Source: Marinobacter alexandrii (GTDB taxonomy: Bacteria > Bacteroidota > Bacteroidia > Cytophagales > Cyclobacteriaceae). From it: a stretch of DNA of 64,000 nt. The notes beneath the pieces are model-generated. The model saw nothing but the letters and a program-made list of their open reading frames with translations. It was not told the origin of the DNA and did no database searches. The position numbers were made by a program, and so were the translations under genes. Below, one piece after another: positions 37,609 through 47,240 of the stretch; positions within the stretch are counted from its first letter, which is position 1; each line of letters begins with the position of its first letter. The stretch covers positions 806,001-870,000 of the forward strand of contig JBDWTN010000007.1 of NCBI GenBank assembly GCA_039984955.1, read 5' to 3'.

Positions 37609-38103
37609 ATGATCAACCTAAAGACCAAAAGGCTGAAATTCAGGCAGTGGAAGCATGATGACTTTCAGCATATAGCTGATTTCTTTTCAAAACAAGAGAA
37701 TGCTCGATTCGTGGGCGGGCTGAAAAACACCGAAGACTCTTGGCGCTTAATGGCAACATATATCGGCCATTATGAACTCTTTGGTTACTCATACCTTGCC
37801 CTCGAAGAAATATCTTCTGGAAACCTAGTTGGTGCTGTAGGCCTCTGGAATTCCGATCCATGGCCCGAACCAGAGCTTGGCTATTGGCTGTTGCCTCATG
37901 CTCAAGGTAAGGGTTATGGACTTGAAGCAGGAATAGCTGTTCGAGATTTTGCTTTGAATAAATTGAAATTAGCGAGTCTTGTAAGCTACATAGACTCTGA
38001 CAATGAATCTTCTAAGAGGTTAGCGCTCAAGCTTGATGCTAAATATGAAAAGGTGATTGACCTACTCAATTTTGGACCACATGAGGTTTATAGGTATTAT
38101 TAA
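37609..38103 (+). CDS. GNAT-family N-acetyltransferase (RimJ/RimL-like)
   Basis: 164 aa. The start LKTKRLKFRQWKHDDF is typical of the RimJ/RimL group. LGYWLLPHAQGKGYGLEAGI (about 98-117) is motif A with the acetyl-CoA loop QGKGYG. DSDNESSKRLALKLDAKYE (about 126-145) is motif B. The substrate is unknown. It is last in the putative ankyrin-acyltransferase-GNAT operon. Confidence 0.88.
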   Translation: MINLKTKRLKFRQWKHDDFQHIADFFSKQENARFVGGLKNTEDSWRLMATYIGHYELFGYSYLALEEISSGNLVGAVGLWNSDPWPEPELGYWLLPHAQGKGYGLEAGIAVRDFALNKLKLASLVSYIDSDNESSKRLALKLDAKYEKVIDLLNFGPHEVYRYY

Positions 38104-38135
38104 ATTCAATTGAAGATCCCTCAAGTATCTAATGA

Positions 38136-38432
38136 TTAAACACCAACCATCTGCCAAACTACCCTTCGTTTTTGGTTAGCCATTTCCTGCACTTCAATTC
38201 TCAATGGATTCATTTTAATCTGAACCTTTACTCTTGGATTACCAAAACGATCCTGCTCAGCATATACGCCTTCTTCTTTTAGGTAATGATCGAGTGGACT
38301 CAATTCTTCAAATGGAAAATAGTTTTTATAGACAGATGTAAGTCTCTCCTTGAGATAGGTTCCGTACTTGGATTTAAGTGAAAATTGACCTGAAGTAGAT
38401 TTATTTATTTTATTAATCGTATTCGTTTTCAT
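38136..38432 (-). CDS. Hypothetical small soluble protein (98 aa)
   Basis: 98 aa, basic and lysine-rich, with no signal peptide or membrane segment. The middle has FPFEELSPLDHYLKEEGVYA and the end ENRKRR-type charge with VVWQMVGV. I do not recognise a family. It converges on the GNAT gene with a 32-bp gap. Start MKTNTINKINK fits the local ATG. Codon use looks ordinary for the window. Confidence 0.55.
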   Translation of the reverse strand: MKTNTINKINKSTSGQFSLKSKYGTYLKERLTSVYKNYFPFEELSPLDHYLKEEGVYAEQDRFGNPRVKVQIKMNPLRIEVQEMANQKRRVVWQMVGV

Positions 38433-38598
38433 GATTATTAGCTTTTAACGCTTTTCAAAATAAAAGGCAATAAAAGTATTGAAAGCCCCTAAATCGTTGA
38501 GTGGTACTTTACTAAAGACGAACAGTATGTATTATATAAAGTATAGGTGAAGAACTGAAAAACCAATTCCTAGATAGATTTTTGATTTACAATAAATT

Positions 38599-38620
38599 AA
38601 ATAATACAATGATATTATTT
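38599..38620. promoter_or_regulatory. AT-rich inverted repeat upstream of hipBA
   Basis: AAATAATA (38599-38606) and TATTATTT (38613-38620) are an 8-bp perfect inverted repeat in a very AT-rich promoter region, 30 bp before the hipB ATG. It is a candidate HipB operator, but low complexity makes chance pairing possible. Confidence 0.3.
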
Positions 38621-38649
38621 ATTAGTATATTTATTATATAATTAATATT

Positions 38650-38958
38650 ATGATATCACTTATAACTTCTTCAAAGGCACAAAAAATAATAGCTGAAAAC
38701 ATGCGCTCTTTGCGACTTAAAAAAGGGCTTACACAAGAAGGGTTATCTGAACGTTCTGGCGTTAGCCTGCCTACTCTCCGGAAATTTGAGCAAAAGGGGC
38801 TAATCTCGTTGGAATCTTTTCTTAAGATTTCTTTAATACTAGATTCACTGGAAAGCATAATTGATGCTACAAAACCCACAGAAAAGGAATTCTCTTCCAT
38901 CGATGATGTGGTAAATAATAAAAACAAAAATGAACGGAAAAGGGGGTGGAAAAAATGA
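38650..38958 (+). CDS. hipB: HipB-like XRE-family antitoxin/repressor
   Basis: 102 aa. The Cro/C1-type HTH (about 12-66) has MRSLRLKKGLTQEGLSERSG and VSLPTLRKFEQKG. The basic C-terminal tail ends KNERKRGWKK. It overlaps the hipA start by 13 bp. It should bind DNA upstream and neutralise HipA. Confidence 0.88.
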   Translation: MISLITSSKAQKIIAENMRSLRLKKGLTQEGLSERSGVSLPTLRKFEQKGLISLESFLKISLILDSLESIIDATKPTEKEFSSIDDVVNNKNKNERKRGWKK

Positions 38959-40184
38959 AATCATTAAACCAAATCAAAGTCGGCCTTCAATTTGATAAGG
39001 AAATAATTCCTGTCGGTAGGTTAGCCATAAGAGACTCTCTGATCTATTTCGAATATGATCGTGATTTTCTTGAAATGGAATTAAACATTTCTCCTATTAG
39101 AATGTCCTTTGAGCCAGGATTGCAAACTTTTGATCCTACCTTATTTGAAGGATTACCTGGAGTTTTTAATGACAGCTTACCTGATGGGTGGGGAAGGCTA
39201 TTGCTGGATCGATTCCTAAAAAGTAAAAATCTACTTCCTCAGGAATTCTCCTCCATAGATCGGCTAGCACATGTAGGTAAAAATGGGCTTGGTGCACTGA
39301 TTTACGAACCAGATCAAGCTATAGAAGAATCAGGAGAAGCAATAAACCTCGATGCATTAGCGGAACAAAGTCAGGAAGTACTTAAAGGAGGTGCTGATGA
39401 AGTGTTACAAGAGCTTATTGATCTCAACGGATCTTCAGCAGGCGCGCGTCCAAAGGCTCTTATAGGTATTGATCAATCTAGAAAACAGATCATTCACGGA
39501 AGACATGATTTATTAGAAGGTTTCGAACACTGGATCGTCAAGTTTCCAAATTCAGGAGATGGAGTTGATGCTGGTGCTATCGAATATGTCTATGCTTTAA
39601 TGGCTAAAGAGGCTGGTATAGCGATGACAGATGCTCACTTATTTTCATCTTCCCGTGGGGCAGGCTATTTTGCGATCAAGAGGTTTGATCGAAGCAACAA
39701 TAAACGGCTACATATGCACACTGCTAGTGGCTTGCTACACGCCAATTTCAGAATCCCATCCTTAGATTATGAAGATATAGCCACACTTACCGGAGTACTA
39801 ACCAAGGATCTGAGAGAGGTTGAAAAATTGTTTCGCTTAGCAGTGTTTAACGTCTTATCTCATAACAGAGATGACCATGGTAAAAATTTTTCCTTTCTGA
39901 TGGATGATTTAGGAGAATGGAAGCTCTCACCAGCATACGATCTCACTTTCTCATCAGGACCCGGTGGTCACCAAAGTACCATGGTCATGGGAGAAGGGCA
40001 AAATCCGAAGGCCGAACATTTAATAAAGCTCGGATTAGATATGAAGTTGAATCAATCAAAAATAAACGACATCATTGATCAAGTCTGTAGTGCATTGAAC
40101 AAATGGGACGTTCTGGCTAATGAATATGCTGTTAGTGCTTCATCAATCACGCTAGTGAAAGAGAGAATGTCAAAAATTAAATAA
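38946..40184 (+). CDS. hipA: HipA-family serine/threonine kinase toxin
   Basis: 412 aa. The N-subdomain has GVFNDSLPDGWGRLLLDRFL (about 77-96). The substrate/P-loop region has NGSSAGARPKAL (about 160), and WIVKFP is the ATP-site lysine strand. The catalytic loop HNRDDHGKN gives D309, and SPAYDLTF gives D332; these numbers match the catalytic and Mg-binding Asp of E. coli HipA exactly. Full length, so probably active. HipA kinases arrest translation by phosphorylating an aminoacyl-tRNA synthetase. A second, broken hipA 3' end lies at 53567-53686. Confidence 0.92.
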   Translation: MEKMKSLNQIKVGLQFDKEIIPVGRLAIRDSLIYFEYDRDFLEMELNISPIRMSFEPGLQTFDPTLFEGLPGVFNDSLPDGWGRLLLDRFLKSKNLLPQEFSSIDRLAHVGKNGLGALIYEPDQAIEESGEAINLDALAEQSQEVLKGGADEVLQELIDLNGSSAGARPKALIGIDQSRKQIIHGRHDLLEGFEHWIVKFPNSGDGVDAGAIEYVYALMAKEAGIAMTDAHLFSSSRGAGYFAIKRFDRSNNKRLHMHTASGLLHANFRIPSLDYEDIATLTGVLTKDLREVEKLFRLAVFNVLSHNRDDHGKNFSFLMDDLGEWKLSPAYDLTFSSGPGGHQSTMVMGEGQNPKAEHLIKLGLDMKLNQSKINDIIDQVCSALNKWDVLANEYAVSASSITLVKERMSKIK

Positions 40185-40275
40185 CAAAAGAGGCCATTCT
40201 GAATTTATGAAGGATCTCTTGCTCTTAAATGCGTATATACTGAAAATCATGAGAGATTCTTCCTTCACCTAGCCT

Positions 40276-40298
40276 AGCCTGAAAAGGCAGGCAGGCCA
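40276..40298. repeat. REP-like palindromic fragment
   Basis: CCTGAAAAGGCAGGCAGGCC and flanking CTAGCC repeats form GC-rich inverted sequence in an AT-rich gap. It resembles the CTGCCGGCAGGCAGG-type repeats seen near 17130 and 49345. Partial copy. Confidence 0.35.
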
Positions 40299-40299
40299 G

Positions 40300-40345
40300 A
40301 GGTGACTCATACGAGCCACCTTCATTGCATTTTTCTAAAAAATGG
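40300..40345 (-). terminator. Two-hairpin 3' module of the 37-aa membrane-protein gene
   Basis: On the minus strand CATTTTTTAGAAAAATG forms hairpin 1 and AGGTGGCTCGTATGAGTCACCT forms hairpin 2, about 60 bp after the small gene's stop. The sequence CCATTTTTTAGAAAAATGC recurs exactly at 40605-40587 after the next gene upstream. Confidence 0.6.
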
Positions 40346-40403
40346 ACTATTCTGATTCATTACCATCTTAAGTATTTCATGAGTCTAAGTTCATTTCATG
40401 TTG

Positions 40404-40517
40404 TTAGTTGAAAACGAAAACGAATAAACTCAGAAGTAATAATACGATCATAAATATGCTCACATAGCGAGCTCGTCTTCTTTCTTTTTTGCGATTAATT
40501 CTGTTAAAAGTGTACAT
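40404..40517 (-). CDS. Tiny single-pass membrane protein (37 aa)
   Basis: A 37-residue reading frame, MYTFNRINRKKERRRARY followed by VSIFMIVLLLLSLFVFVFN: a strongly basic cytoplasmic N-terminus and one hydrophobic helix, so positive-inside topology with the C-terminus outside. A related 35-aa frame, also alone in an intergenic region, sits at 56436-56543 (both start M-x-x-(F/Y)-N-R). Two independent small genes with the same layout, and a 3' hairpin module behind this one, support it being real. Function unknown. Confidence 0.6.
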   Translation of the reverse strand: MYTFNRINRKKERRRARYVSIFMIVLLLLSLFVFVFN

Positions 40518-40586
40518 ATCTGATTTTATTTTATTATATATAACGTTATTAAAATTTGAACACATTTTTAGCACTTGTTTCAATGA

Positions 40587-40605
40587 GCATTTTTCTAAAA
40601 AATGG
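40587..40605 (-). terminator. Hairpin after the 85-aa gene, 19-bp repeat of 40327-40345
   Basis: GCATTTTTCTAAAAAATGG on the plus strand is identical at 40327-40345 and 40587-40605. CATTTTTT/AAAAATG gives a short A/T stem. It lies six bases after the 85-aa gene's stop. Confidence 0.5.
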
Positions 40606-40610
40606 ATTGT

Positions 40611-40868
40611 CTAGCGTACTTTATGTTCAATAATGATTCGATCTATTTTACCCTGGTAAACACCAAGAGCCTCAAGCCTTTCGTTGATTTCTTTATGTTT
40701 TAGTCTTATACTTTTTTTAGGCCAAAAGCCTCTTTCACAAAGAAGTCTTGCTTTTTCTTCTAATAACTTTTCGGCTTGTTCTATGATTGAAGATTTGTTG
40801 TTTCCTGAAGCTGGTTCTTTTTTACAACTTAAATTCATTGGTGAGAATTTCTCTTTTTTTAGTTCCAA
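40611..40868 (-). CDS. Hypothetical small protein (85 aa)
   Basis: 85 aa, highly charged, predicted helical: SIIEQAEKLLEEKARLLCER then KHKEINERLEALGVYQGKID. No signal peptide. I do not recognise a family. Behind the stop lies CCATTTTTTAGAAAAATGC, the same hairpin found behind the neighbouring 37-aa gene, which supports it being transcribed in this direction. Confidence 0.45.
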   Translation of the reverse strand: MELKKEKFSPMNLSCKKEPASGNNKSSIIEQAEKLLEEKARLLCERGFWPKKSIRLKHKEINERLEALGVYQGKIDRIIIEHKVR

Positions 40869-40884
40869 ATTAGTTTTTACATAT

Positions 40885-40976
40885 CAATGCTGTTTAGTTA
40901 AGCATTTTTCTTACGTCCTCCTTCCACCTCTCTCCACGAAGGAGAGATGATTAGGAGTTTAACTAAAACAACATTG
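40885..40976. repeat. Foldback (MITE/REP-like) element, copy 1
   Basis: A 92-bp element with imperfect terminal inverted repeats: left CAATGCTGTTTAGTTAA, right TTTAACTAAAACAACATTG. The core has CGTCCTCCTTCCACCTCTCTCC and GGAGAGA, forming an inner stem. It is related to 47241-47330 and 58516-58599. Confidence 0.6.
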
Positions 40977-41044
40977 TTTTACATCTTAGGCATATCACTA
41001 TTCTAGCATATCAAAATGGTGAGTTGAATGCTGAAATGAGAGGT

Positions 41045-41110
41045 TAAAAAAGGTGACCCATACGAGCCACCTTCGTTGCACTTCCCTACCAAAGAAAATG
41101 CTACCTTAGT
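41045..41110 (-). terminator. Two-hairpin 3' module of the 2019-aa gene
   Basis: On the minus strand the stop codon lies in AACTAAGGTAGCATTTTC. This is followed by GGGAAGTGC (a weak first hairpin), then AGGTGGCTCGTATGGGTCACCT and a run of T. The second hairpin is a standard intrinsic terminator. Confidence 0.75.
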
Positions 41111-44100
41111 TCTTAATGATTTTATGCGTTTTCACATCGGTTCCTTCTTCCACAATCAGCACGTAGATACCTGCATCGAGGTGAGAGAGGCTTAGTCTGA
41201 TATTAAATCCTGATTGCACGGAGGTTACTGACTTACCTTGCAAATCCGTAACGAACGCACGTACATCCTTTGAACCCTCTATGATTAATTCATCCTTTAC
41301 CGGATTGGGATAAAATGCTATTTCGGAAAGATCACCAATAGCCAATGGTGCCTCATTCACTGTCAGAATAAACTCATCGCTCATACTCAATCCTCCAGGA
41401 TCAACAGCCGCCACCTTGATGATTAAAGTACCAGCATCTTCACTTCCGGGTGTTCCGGTAAATGTTCCAGTAGCGCTACTAAAAGAGAGCCAATCTGGCA
41501 ATGCGTTATCATCTGTTAATGATGCGATTAGCTCCAGGCTTTCTTCCTCCGGATCAGTAAATGTATTCCCTGGAACTGTGTAGCTAAAAGCATCACCTTC
41601 TGTAGCTATCGCATCAGGTAATGCATTGGCAACTACAGGCTTTCCATTGACGGTCAATGTAAACTCATCGCTTACACTCAACCCATCAGGATCAGTAACT
41701 GTCACTCGAATATTCAATGTACCCAGATCTTCACTCCCAGGTGTTCCACTAAATACACCTGTGGCTGCATCTAGTGAAAGCCAGCCAGGTAGTGTGCTAT
41801 CGTCTATCAGCGATGCAAAGAAGGTTAAACTACCTCCATTCGGATCTACAAACGTACCATCAGGTATGGCAAACGTGAAGGCCTGTCCTTCCCCAGCTTG
41901 CTGATCTTCCAGCTCGATGCTCAGGATGGGTGTGCCATCGCTTACAATCAACTCAAATGTGCCACTGGTGCTAAGGTCTTCAGGATCTGTAGCAGTGACT
42001 TTGATCGTCAATATACTCACATCTTCGCTTTGAGGTGTGCCACTAAAAGCCGATCCATCAAATGAAAGCCATGCAGGCAAAGCACTGTCATCACCCAGCG
42101 CAGCAGTCAATGTGAGTGTAGCATCTTCAGGATCAATGAATGCACCCGTAGGGATGGCGTAACTAAACGCTAGCCCTTCAATGGCAATGGCGTCTGTTAG
42201 TAGTGCCTGATCAAACACCGGTTTGCCATTCACCGTCAAAATGAAATCGTCGCTTATGCTTAGCCCATTCGGATCAGTAGCTGTTACTGAAACGGTCAAC
42301 ACGCCCACATCTCCACTTCCTGGAGTTCCACTGAAGCTCGTGCCATCAAAAGCAAGCCATGCAGGTAATGCACCACCCCCATCCAGTGTGGCGGACAAGG
42401 TCAGTGTGCTTCCTTCCGGATCATCAAAGGTACTGGCAGGTACGTCATAGGTAAATGCAACACCTTCCAACGCTTCCGCATTGCTCAGCGCATTTTCCAG
42501 TGTAGGCGTTCCATTCACGGTCAGTGTAAACTCATCGCTTACACTCAACGTTCCGGGATCAGTGGCCGTGACGCGAATGGTTAGCTCTCCCACATCTGCA
42601 CTTGCAGGTGTTCCGCTAAATGCTGTTCCATCGAAGGAAAGCCATGCGGGTAAGGCGCTATCATCACTCAACGAAGCAGTCAGCGTCAATTCGTCTCCAT
42701 TGGGATCTACAAAAGACCCGTCAGGAATCATGAAGGTAAATGCCTGCTCCTCGTTTGCGGTTTGATCTGCTATCGGGATAATTACACCAGGTGTACCATC
42801 ACTGACGATGAGATTAAATGTATCACTTCCACTCAAGCCTTCTGAATCAGTGGCCGTTACCTTGATTGCCAATGTGCCAATATCGGTATTGGCTGGGGTA
42901 CCACTAAAGGTTTGTGTGCCCCCATCAAAGGAAAGCCATGCAGGAAGGGGGCTATCGTCTTCCAATAGTGCCGTCAAAGTAAGTGTTTCGCCTTCCGGAT
43001 CTTCGAATGTATTTGTCGGAACAATGAACTCAAAAAGCTGTTGCTCCAGGGTGATCTGATTGGCCAGCGAATTGGCTACAATAGGCGCGCCATTGATAAC
43101 AATGTCAAATGCATCGCTGATGCTGAGTCCTTCGGGATCCGTAGCGGTGACTTTCACCGTCAGTGTGCCTACATCTTCGCTTCCCGGCGTGCCACTGAGT
43201 TCATCAGTATCTGCATCAAAAGACAACCAAGCAGGCAGGATGCTATCATCTACTTGTGATACGGATAGGGTCAGTGCAGCACCTTCCGGATCGTCAAATG
43301 CATTAGCTGGAATGATGTAGCTGAATGCTTCACCTTCATTGGCAGCATCGTCTATCAGGGCATTGGATACAAAAGGAACACCTTTGACCACCAAAGTGAA
43401 ATTATCACTTACCGCTTGTGCCAACCCATCTGCAGCTGTGACCGTAATGTCCAGTGTGCCGAAATCTTCGTTTGCAGGTGTGCCGCTGAAGGTACCTGAT
43501 GCCTCGTCCAAAGTGAGCCATGCGGGTAGGTCTCCACCATCTGCCAGGGTAGCCGTATACGAGAGCCGATTACCATCCGGGTCTACAAAGTTGGCAGATG
43601 AGATTTCATACGAAAAAGGCTGTGCCGTCAATGCTTCTACATCAGGTAATGCCACCGCCAAAACAGGTGCATTGGTAGCCTTACCGAATATGATATAGGA
43701 AGATCCTCTGTTATAGTACCCCGGTCCTTCGCCGGAAGCTCCGATCAGCAGGTCATCAAAACCATCCCCATTGACATCTCCCGCACCGCTTACCGCATTT
43801 CCAAAATTATCGTCCTCATTTTCTCCAGAGAATGAAATACCTGATCCATCGTTAATATCAGCGAGGTTTAAGACAGCAGGAAAAGGATTTGCAAGCTGCC
43901 GTCCAAATATTAGGTAGGCAGCTCCCGAATCATTCTTTCTATTCTGATCCGAATAATTCGCTCCGATTAAAAAGTCTCCAACACCATCGCCATTGACATC
44001 TCCTGCATTACTTACCGATCGACCAGCATTATCCCCAGCAGTTTCTCCCAGGATTTTAAACCCATTGGCTCCATCTACGTCGGATAAGTTTAGTGAAGTA

Positions 44101-47100
44101 CCAAAGCCAGTCGTGCTACCGAAAATAACATAAGCGGTTCCTGAATTACTGCCATTGGTGTCTGCACCAGTTGCACCAATCACCAGGTCTTCCAATCCAT
44201 CGCCATTCACATCTCCTGCATTACTCACCGATCGACCAGCATTATCATTGTTAGCTTCGCCCAGTATCTTAAACCCGATCGATTCGTCTCCGTCCAATGA
44301 CGAAAGCAGTAAGGGGTTGCTAAAGCCGGTATTTCCACCAAAAACAATGTAGGTGGTTCCACTACCATTTCCGTTGATATCAGAGCCATTAGCCCCAATA
44401 ACCACGTCATCAAATGCATCTCCATTGATGTTTACGATGCTGACGGATCTGCCAGCATTATCAGAAGCTGTTTCCCCGATTACCTTAAACCCATTGGTTC
44501 CATCCAAGGTAGCCAGATCCACTGTACTGGTAAATCCTGTAGCCGAACCAAAAATGATGTATGTAGCTCCTACGTTGTTAGTGCCATCATAGTCAGCATA
44601 ACTTGAACCAAGTACGATATCTACGAATCCATCTCCATTAATATCTCCATTACCGCTCAGGGATGCGATTCGGTTCCCGCCCGGTTCTGCAGTGATGATC
44701 ACGCCACTGGTTTCATCCAGCTCAGCAAGCGCTATTTCACTTCCAAAAGCCGTATTCTTTCCCAATACGATATAGGCCTTTCCGTTTCCATTATCAGCTT
44801 CCCCACCAGCGATGAACAAATCATCGAATCCATCGCCGTTTACATCGCCTACGCGACTGACGGATGAACCTGCATTGTTGTATACTGCTTCACCCAGGAG
44901 CTTAAATCCGTTGGTCCCGTCTAAAGAGGCCAACTCAATGGTAGGGTCAAATGCATTATCATCTCCAAATACCAGGTAGGTGGCGCCTCTGTACTTGTTA
45001 TCATAGTCATAACTACCCGCATATGTTTCTGGCGCACCTATGAGGAAGTCATCAAAGCCATCTCCATTGATGTCTCCTGCATCACTTACGGAAGTGCCTG
45101 AGTTACCCACGATTGCATCATCGCCCTGTAGCTTAAATCCGTTGGTGCCATCTAAACCTGCAATGGAAGTGAAAGGATCAGACAATTGACTAGATACGGT
45201 AAGACTAAATGTGTCGCTTACCGGAGAATCAATCCCATTAGCAGCCGTTAACATGATAGAGTAGTTGCCTACATCCTCCGCTCCAGGTGTGCCACTCAAG
45301 GTGCCATTGGTTGCATTTAACGATAGCCAGCCGGGCAGTGGATCGCCATTGGCCAGTGTGGCAGCAAAGGTGAGTGTGCCTGCAGGATTTGCAAACGTGT
45401 TTTCAGGAACTGCTAGTGTTAAGGGTGTTCCTTCTTCTATGGCCGCATCGGGTAGCAAGTTTGCTAGCAGTAATGTAGTCGAGTTTCTTCCGTATACGAC
45501 GTAGGTGGTACCAGAACGGCTTCCATTTGGATCTGCATTAGGTACCCCAATGAGTAGGTCACCGATACCGTCTCCATTGACGTCACCCACACTGCTTAAT
45601 TCCCTGCCCATTTCATCGTCCAATTCTTCGCCGAGTAGCTGATAGCCGTTGATGCCATTGATGCCTGAAAGGTTGAACCCGTCAGGAAATGCCTGGTTGG
45701 TGCCAAATAGTACATACGCGGTACCTGTGCCGGTTCCATTCGCATCTGACTTTGCACCTATCAATAGATCATCCAGCCCATCTCCATTCACATCACCAGC
45801 TAAATGTACGGATATTCCGGTGAAATCATCATCTTCAACTCCTGCAATACGGAAGCCATTGGATCCATCCAGCTCAGATAGCTGAAGTGTAGCATCAAAT
45901 GGCTGTTCACCTCCAAAAACCACAAAGGAAGATCCGGGACGTTCAGGGTAAGCAGATCTAGCAGATGCACCGATGATCATGTCGTCAAACCCATCGCCGT
46001 TTACATCGCCTCCTCCACTGACTGAATATCCGGACGCATCTCTGGCGTTTACACCTAAAATCTCAAATCCATTGGTGCCATCCAGATCGGTCAGCGATAG
46101 CGAACTACCAAAGCCAGTATTACTTCCAAATACCACATATGTGGCACCATAATCGAAATTACCATTAATATCCACACGAGGCGCTCCTACTATTATGTCA
46201 TTGATACCGTCTCCGTTGATGTCTCCCGCGCCACTTACTGATTGCCCAAGCTCGTCTCCAGCTTCCTTTCCCGATATGGTAAACCCATTCGTTCCATCCA
46301 GGGAAGCAACCGGAATTTCACTATCAAAAGCCTCATCACTGCCAAACAACACGTATGCAGCACCTGATCGGTAGCCGTTTATATCAACTAACCGGCTACC
46401 CATAATGATATCGTCTATTCCATCCCCATTGATATCTCCCACACTGCTTACGCCATCTGCACCCAATCTATCAAAGTCAGCTGTACCGGTGATTGTAAAC
46501 CCATTGGATCCATCTAAAGAGGACAGTGCTATTTGGCTATCAAACCCGTCGGTGGAGCCAAATACAACATAGACTGCTCCCACGTCTCTCACTCCTCCTC
46601 GATCCGCATTACGAGCAGTTATCATCACATCGGATATCCCATCACCGTTTATATCTCCAGCGCTGCTCACCGTTGTTCCTGCATAATCACTTGTGCTTTG
46701 TTCGAACAGTTTAAACCCGTTGGACCCATCCAGGTCCGAAAGCTGTGAAAGGGTGATTCCCTCATCGCTTCCGAACACCACATATGCTGCTCCTCTACGG
46801 TTCCTGTTATTCGGAGCACTAATAATGATATCTTCAAACCCGTCACCGTTTACATCGCCTGCACTGCTGACAGATGATCCAAGTCGATCACTCCCATTTT
46901 CTCCAAAAAACTGAACTCCTGGTAGATCTGTGACCGTAAACTGGGCATGTGCGTTGCTGTTGGGCATCACCATCAGCCAGGCTGCTAGCGCCGCTGTACT
47001 GACGCCTATTTTCCACTTCCGATTGAGGCGCTGGATTCTGCGACTCAGGCGGTCCAGCTTTTCTGCAAGGTATGAATCGGTATGATTGGTTGCGGCTAAT

Positions 47101-47165
47101 CGCTTTTGTGTATTGCGATACTTGCGCTGCAATTTGACCCAGTGGTAAAATCTATTCTTTTGCAT
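41106..47165 (-). CDS. Giant T9SS surface protein: FG-GAP/integrin-alpha repeats plus tandem Ig-like (He_PIG) domains
   Basis: 2019 aa. An unusually long N-region (MQKNRFYHWVKLQRKYRNTQ to about residue 52, basic and helical) precedes a signal helix ending NSNAHAQ (about 75). FG-GAP units with SVGDINGDGIDD-type calcium loops fill about 80-560. One He_PIG domain follows (about 565-660), a second FG-GAP block (about 665-1150), then eight tandem ~93-aa He_PIG repeats (LPAWLSFDG...FSGTPGSEDVGTLTI), and a T9SS sorting domain (FYPNPVKDELIIEG to KTHKIIKN). A predicted adhesin-like exported protein. A TIGR03032-family gene lies directly upstream on the same strand. Confidence 0.92.
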   Translation of the reverse strand: MQKNRFYHWVKLQRKYRNTQKRLAATNHTDSYLAEKLDRLSRRIQRLNRKWKIGVSTAALAAWLMVMPNSNAHAQFTVTDLPGVQFFGENGSDRLGSSVSSAGDVNGDGFEDIIISAPNNRNRRGAAYVVFGSDEGITLSQLSDLDGSNGFKLFEQSTSDYAGTTVSSAGDINGDGISDVMITARNADRGGVRDVGAVYVVFGSTDGFDSQIALSSLDGSNGFTITGTADFDRLGADGVSSVGDINGDGIDDIIMGSRLVDINGYRSGAAYVLFGSDEAFDSEIPVASLDGTNGFTISGKEAGDELGQSVSGAGDINGDGINDIIVGAPRVDINGNFDYGATYVVFGSNTGFGSSLSLTDLDGTNGFEILGVNARDASGYSVSGGGDVNGDGFDDMIIGASARSAYPERPGSSFVVFGGEQPFDATLQLSELDGSNGFRIAGVEDDDFTGISVHLAGDVNGDGLDDLLIGAKSDANGTGTGTAYVLFGTNQAFPDGFNLSGINGINGYQLLGEELDDEMGRELSSVGDVNGDGIGDLLIGVPNADPNGSRSGTTYVVYGRNSTTLLLANLLPDAAIEEGTPLTLAVPENTFANPAGTLTFAATLANGDPLPGWLSLNATNGTLSGTPGAEDVGNYSIMLTAANGIDSPVSDTFSLTVSSQLSDPFTSIAGLDGTNGFKLQGDDAIVGNSGTSVSDAGDINGDGFDDFLIGAPETYAGSYDYDNKYRGATYLVFGDDNAFDPTIELASLDGTNGFKLLGEAVYNNAGSSVSRVGDVNGDGFDDLFIAGGEADNGNGKAYIVLGKNTAFGSEIALAELDETSGVIITAEPGGNRIASLSGNGDINGDGFVDIVLGSSYADYDGTNNVGATYIIFGSATGFTSTVDLATLDGTNGFKVIGETASDNAGRSVSIVNINGDAFDDVVIGANGSDINGNGSGTTYIVFGGNTGFSNPLLLSSLDGDESIGFKILGEANNDNAGRSVSNAGDVNGDGLEDLVIGATGADTNGSNSGTAYVIFGSTTGFGTSLNLSDVDGANGFKILGETAGDNAGRSVSNAGDVNGDGVGDFLIGANYSDQNRKNDSGAAYLIFGRQLANPFPAVLNLADINDGSGISFSGENEDDNFGNAVSGAGDVNGDGFDDLLIGASGEGPGYYNRGSSYIIFGKATNAPVLAVALPDVEALTAQPFSYEISSANFVDPDGNRLSYTATLADGGDLPAWLTLDEASGTFSGTPANEDFGTLDITVTAADGLAQAVSDNFTLVVKGVPFVSNALIDDAANEGEAFSYIIPANAFDDPEGAALTLSVSQVDDSILPAWLSFDADTDELSGTPGSEDVGTLTVKVTATDPEGLSISDAFDIVINGAPIVANSLANQITLEQQLFEFIVPTNTFEDPEGETLTLTALLEDDSPLPAWLSFDGGTQTFSGTPANTDIGTLAIKVTATDSEGLSGSDTFNLIVSDGTPGVIIPIADQTANEEQAFTFMIPDGSFVDPNGDELTLTASLSDDSALPAWLSFDGTAFSGTPASADVGELTIRVTATDPGTLSVSDEFTLTVNGTPTLENALSNAEALEGVAFTYDVPASTFDDPEGSTLTLSATLDGGGALPAWLAFDGTSFSGTPGSGDVGVLTVSVTATDPNGLSISDDFILTVNGKPVFDQALLTDAIAIEGLAFSYAIPTGAFIDPEDATLTLTAALGDDSALPAWLSFDGSAFSGTPQSEDVSILTIKVTATDPEDLSTSGTFELIVSDGTPILSIELEDQQAGEGQAFTFAIPDGTFVDPNGGSLTFFASLIDDSTLPGWLSLDAATGVFSGTPGSEDLGTLNIRVTVTDPDGLSVSDEFTLTVNGKPVVANALPDAIATEGDAFSYTVPGNTFTDPEEESLELIASLTDDNALPDWLSFSSATGTFTGTPGSEDAGTLIIKVAAVDPGGLSMSDEFILTVNEAPLAIGDLSEIAFYPNPVKDELIIEGSKDVRAFVTDLQGKSVTSVQSGFNIRLSLSHLDAGIYVLIVEEGTDVKTHKIIKN

Positions 47166-47240
47166 AGCGTTTGTCTTTATAATTTTCTATCAGTGTCTTT
47201 TAATAAAGTATTTTTTTGTATCCTCTCCCTTCCTCCTTCC

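Noticed and set aside
41340-43680. Long open frames on the plus strand opposite the He_PIG repeats
   Set aside because: They are antisense shadows of eight tandem ~280-bp coding repeats; the minus frame gives clean Ig-like domains and a sorting domain.
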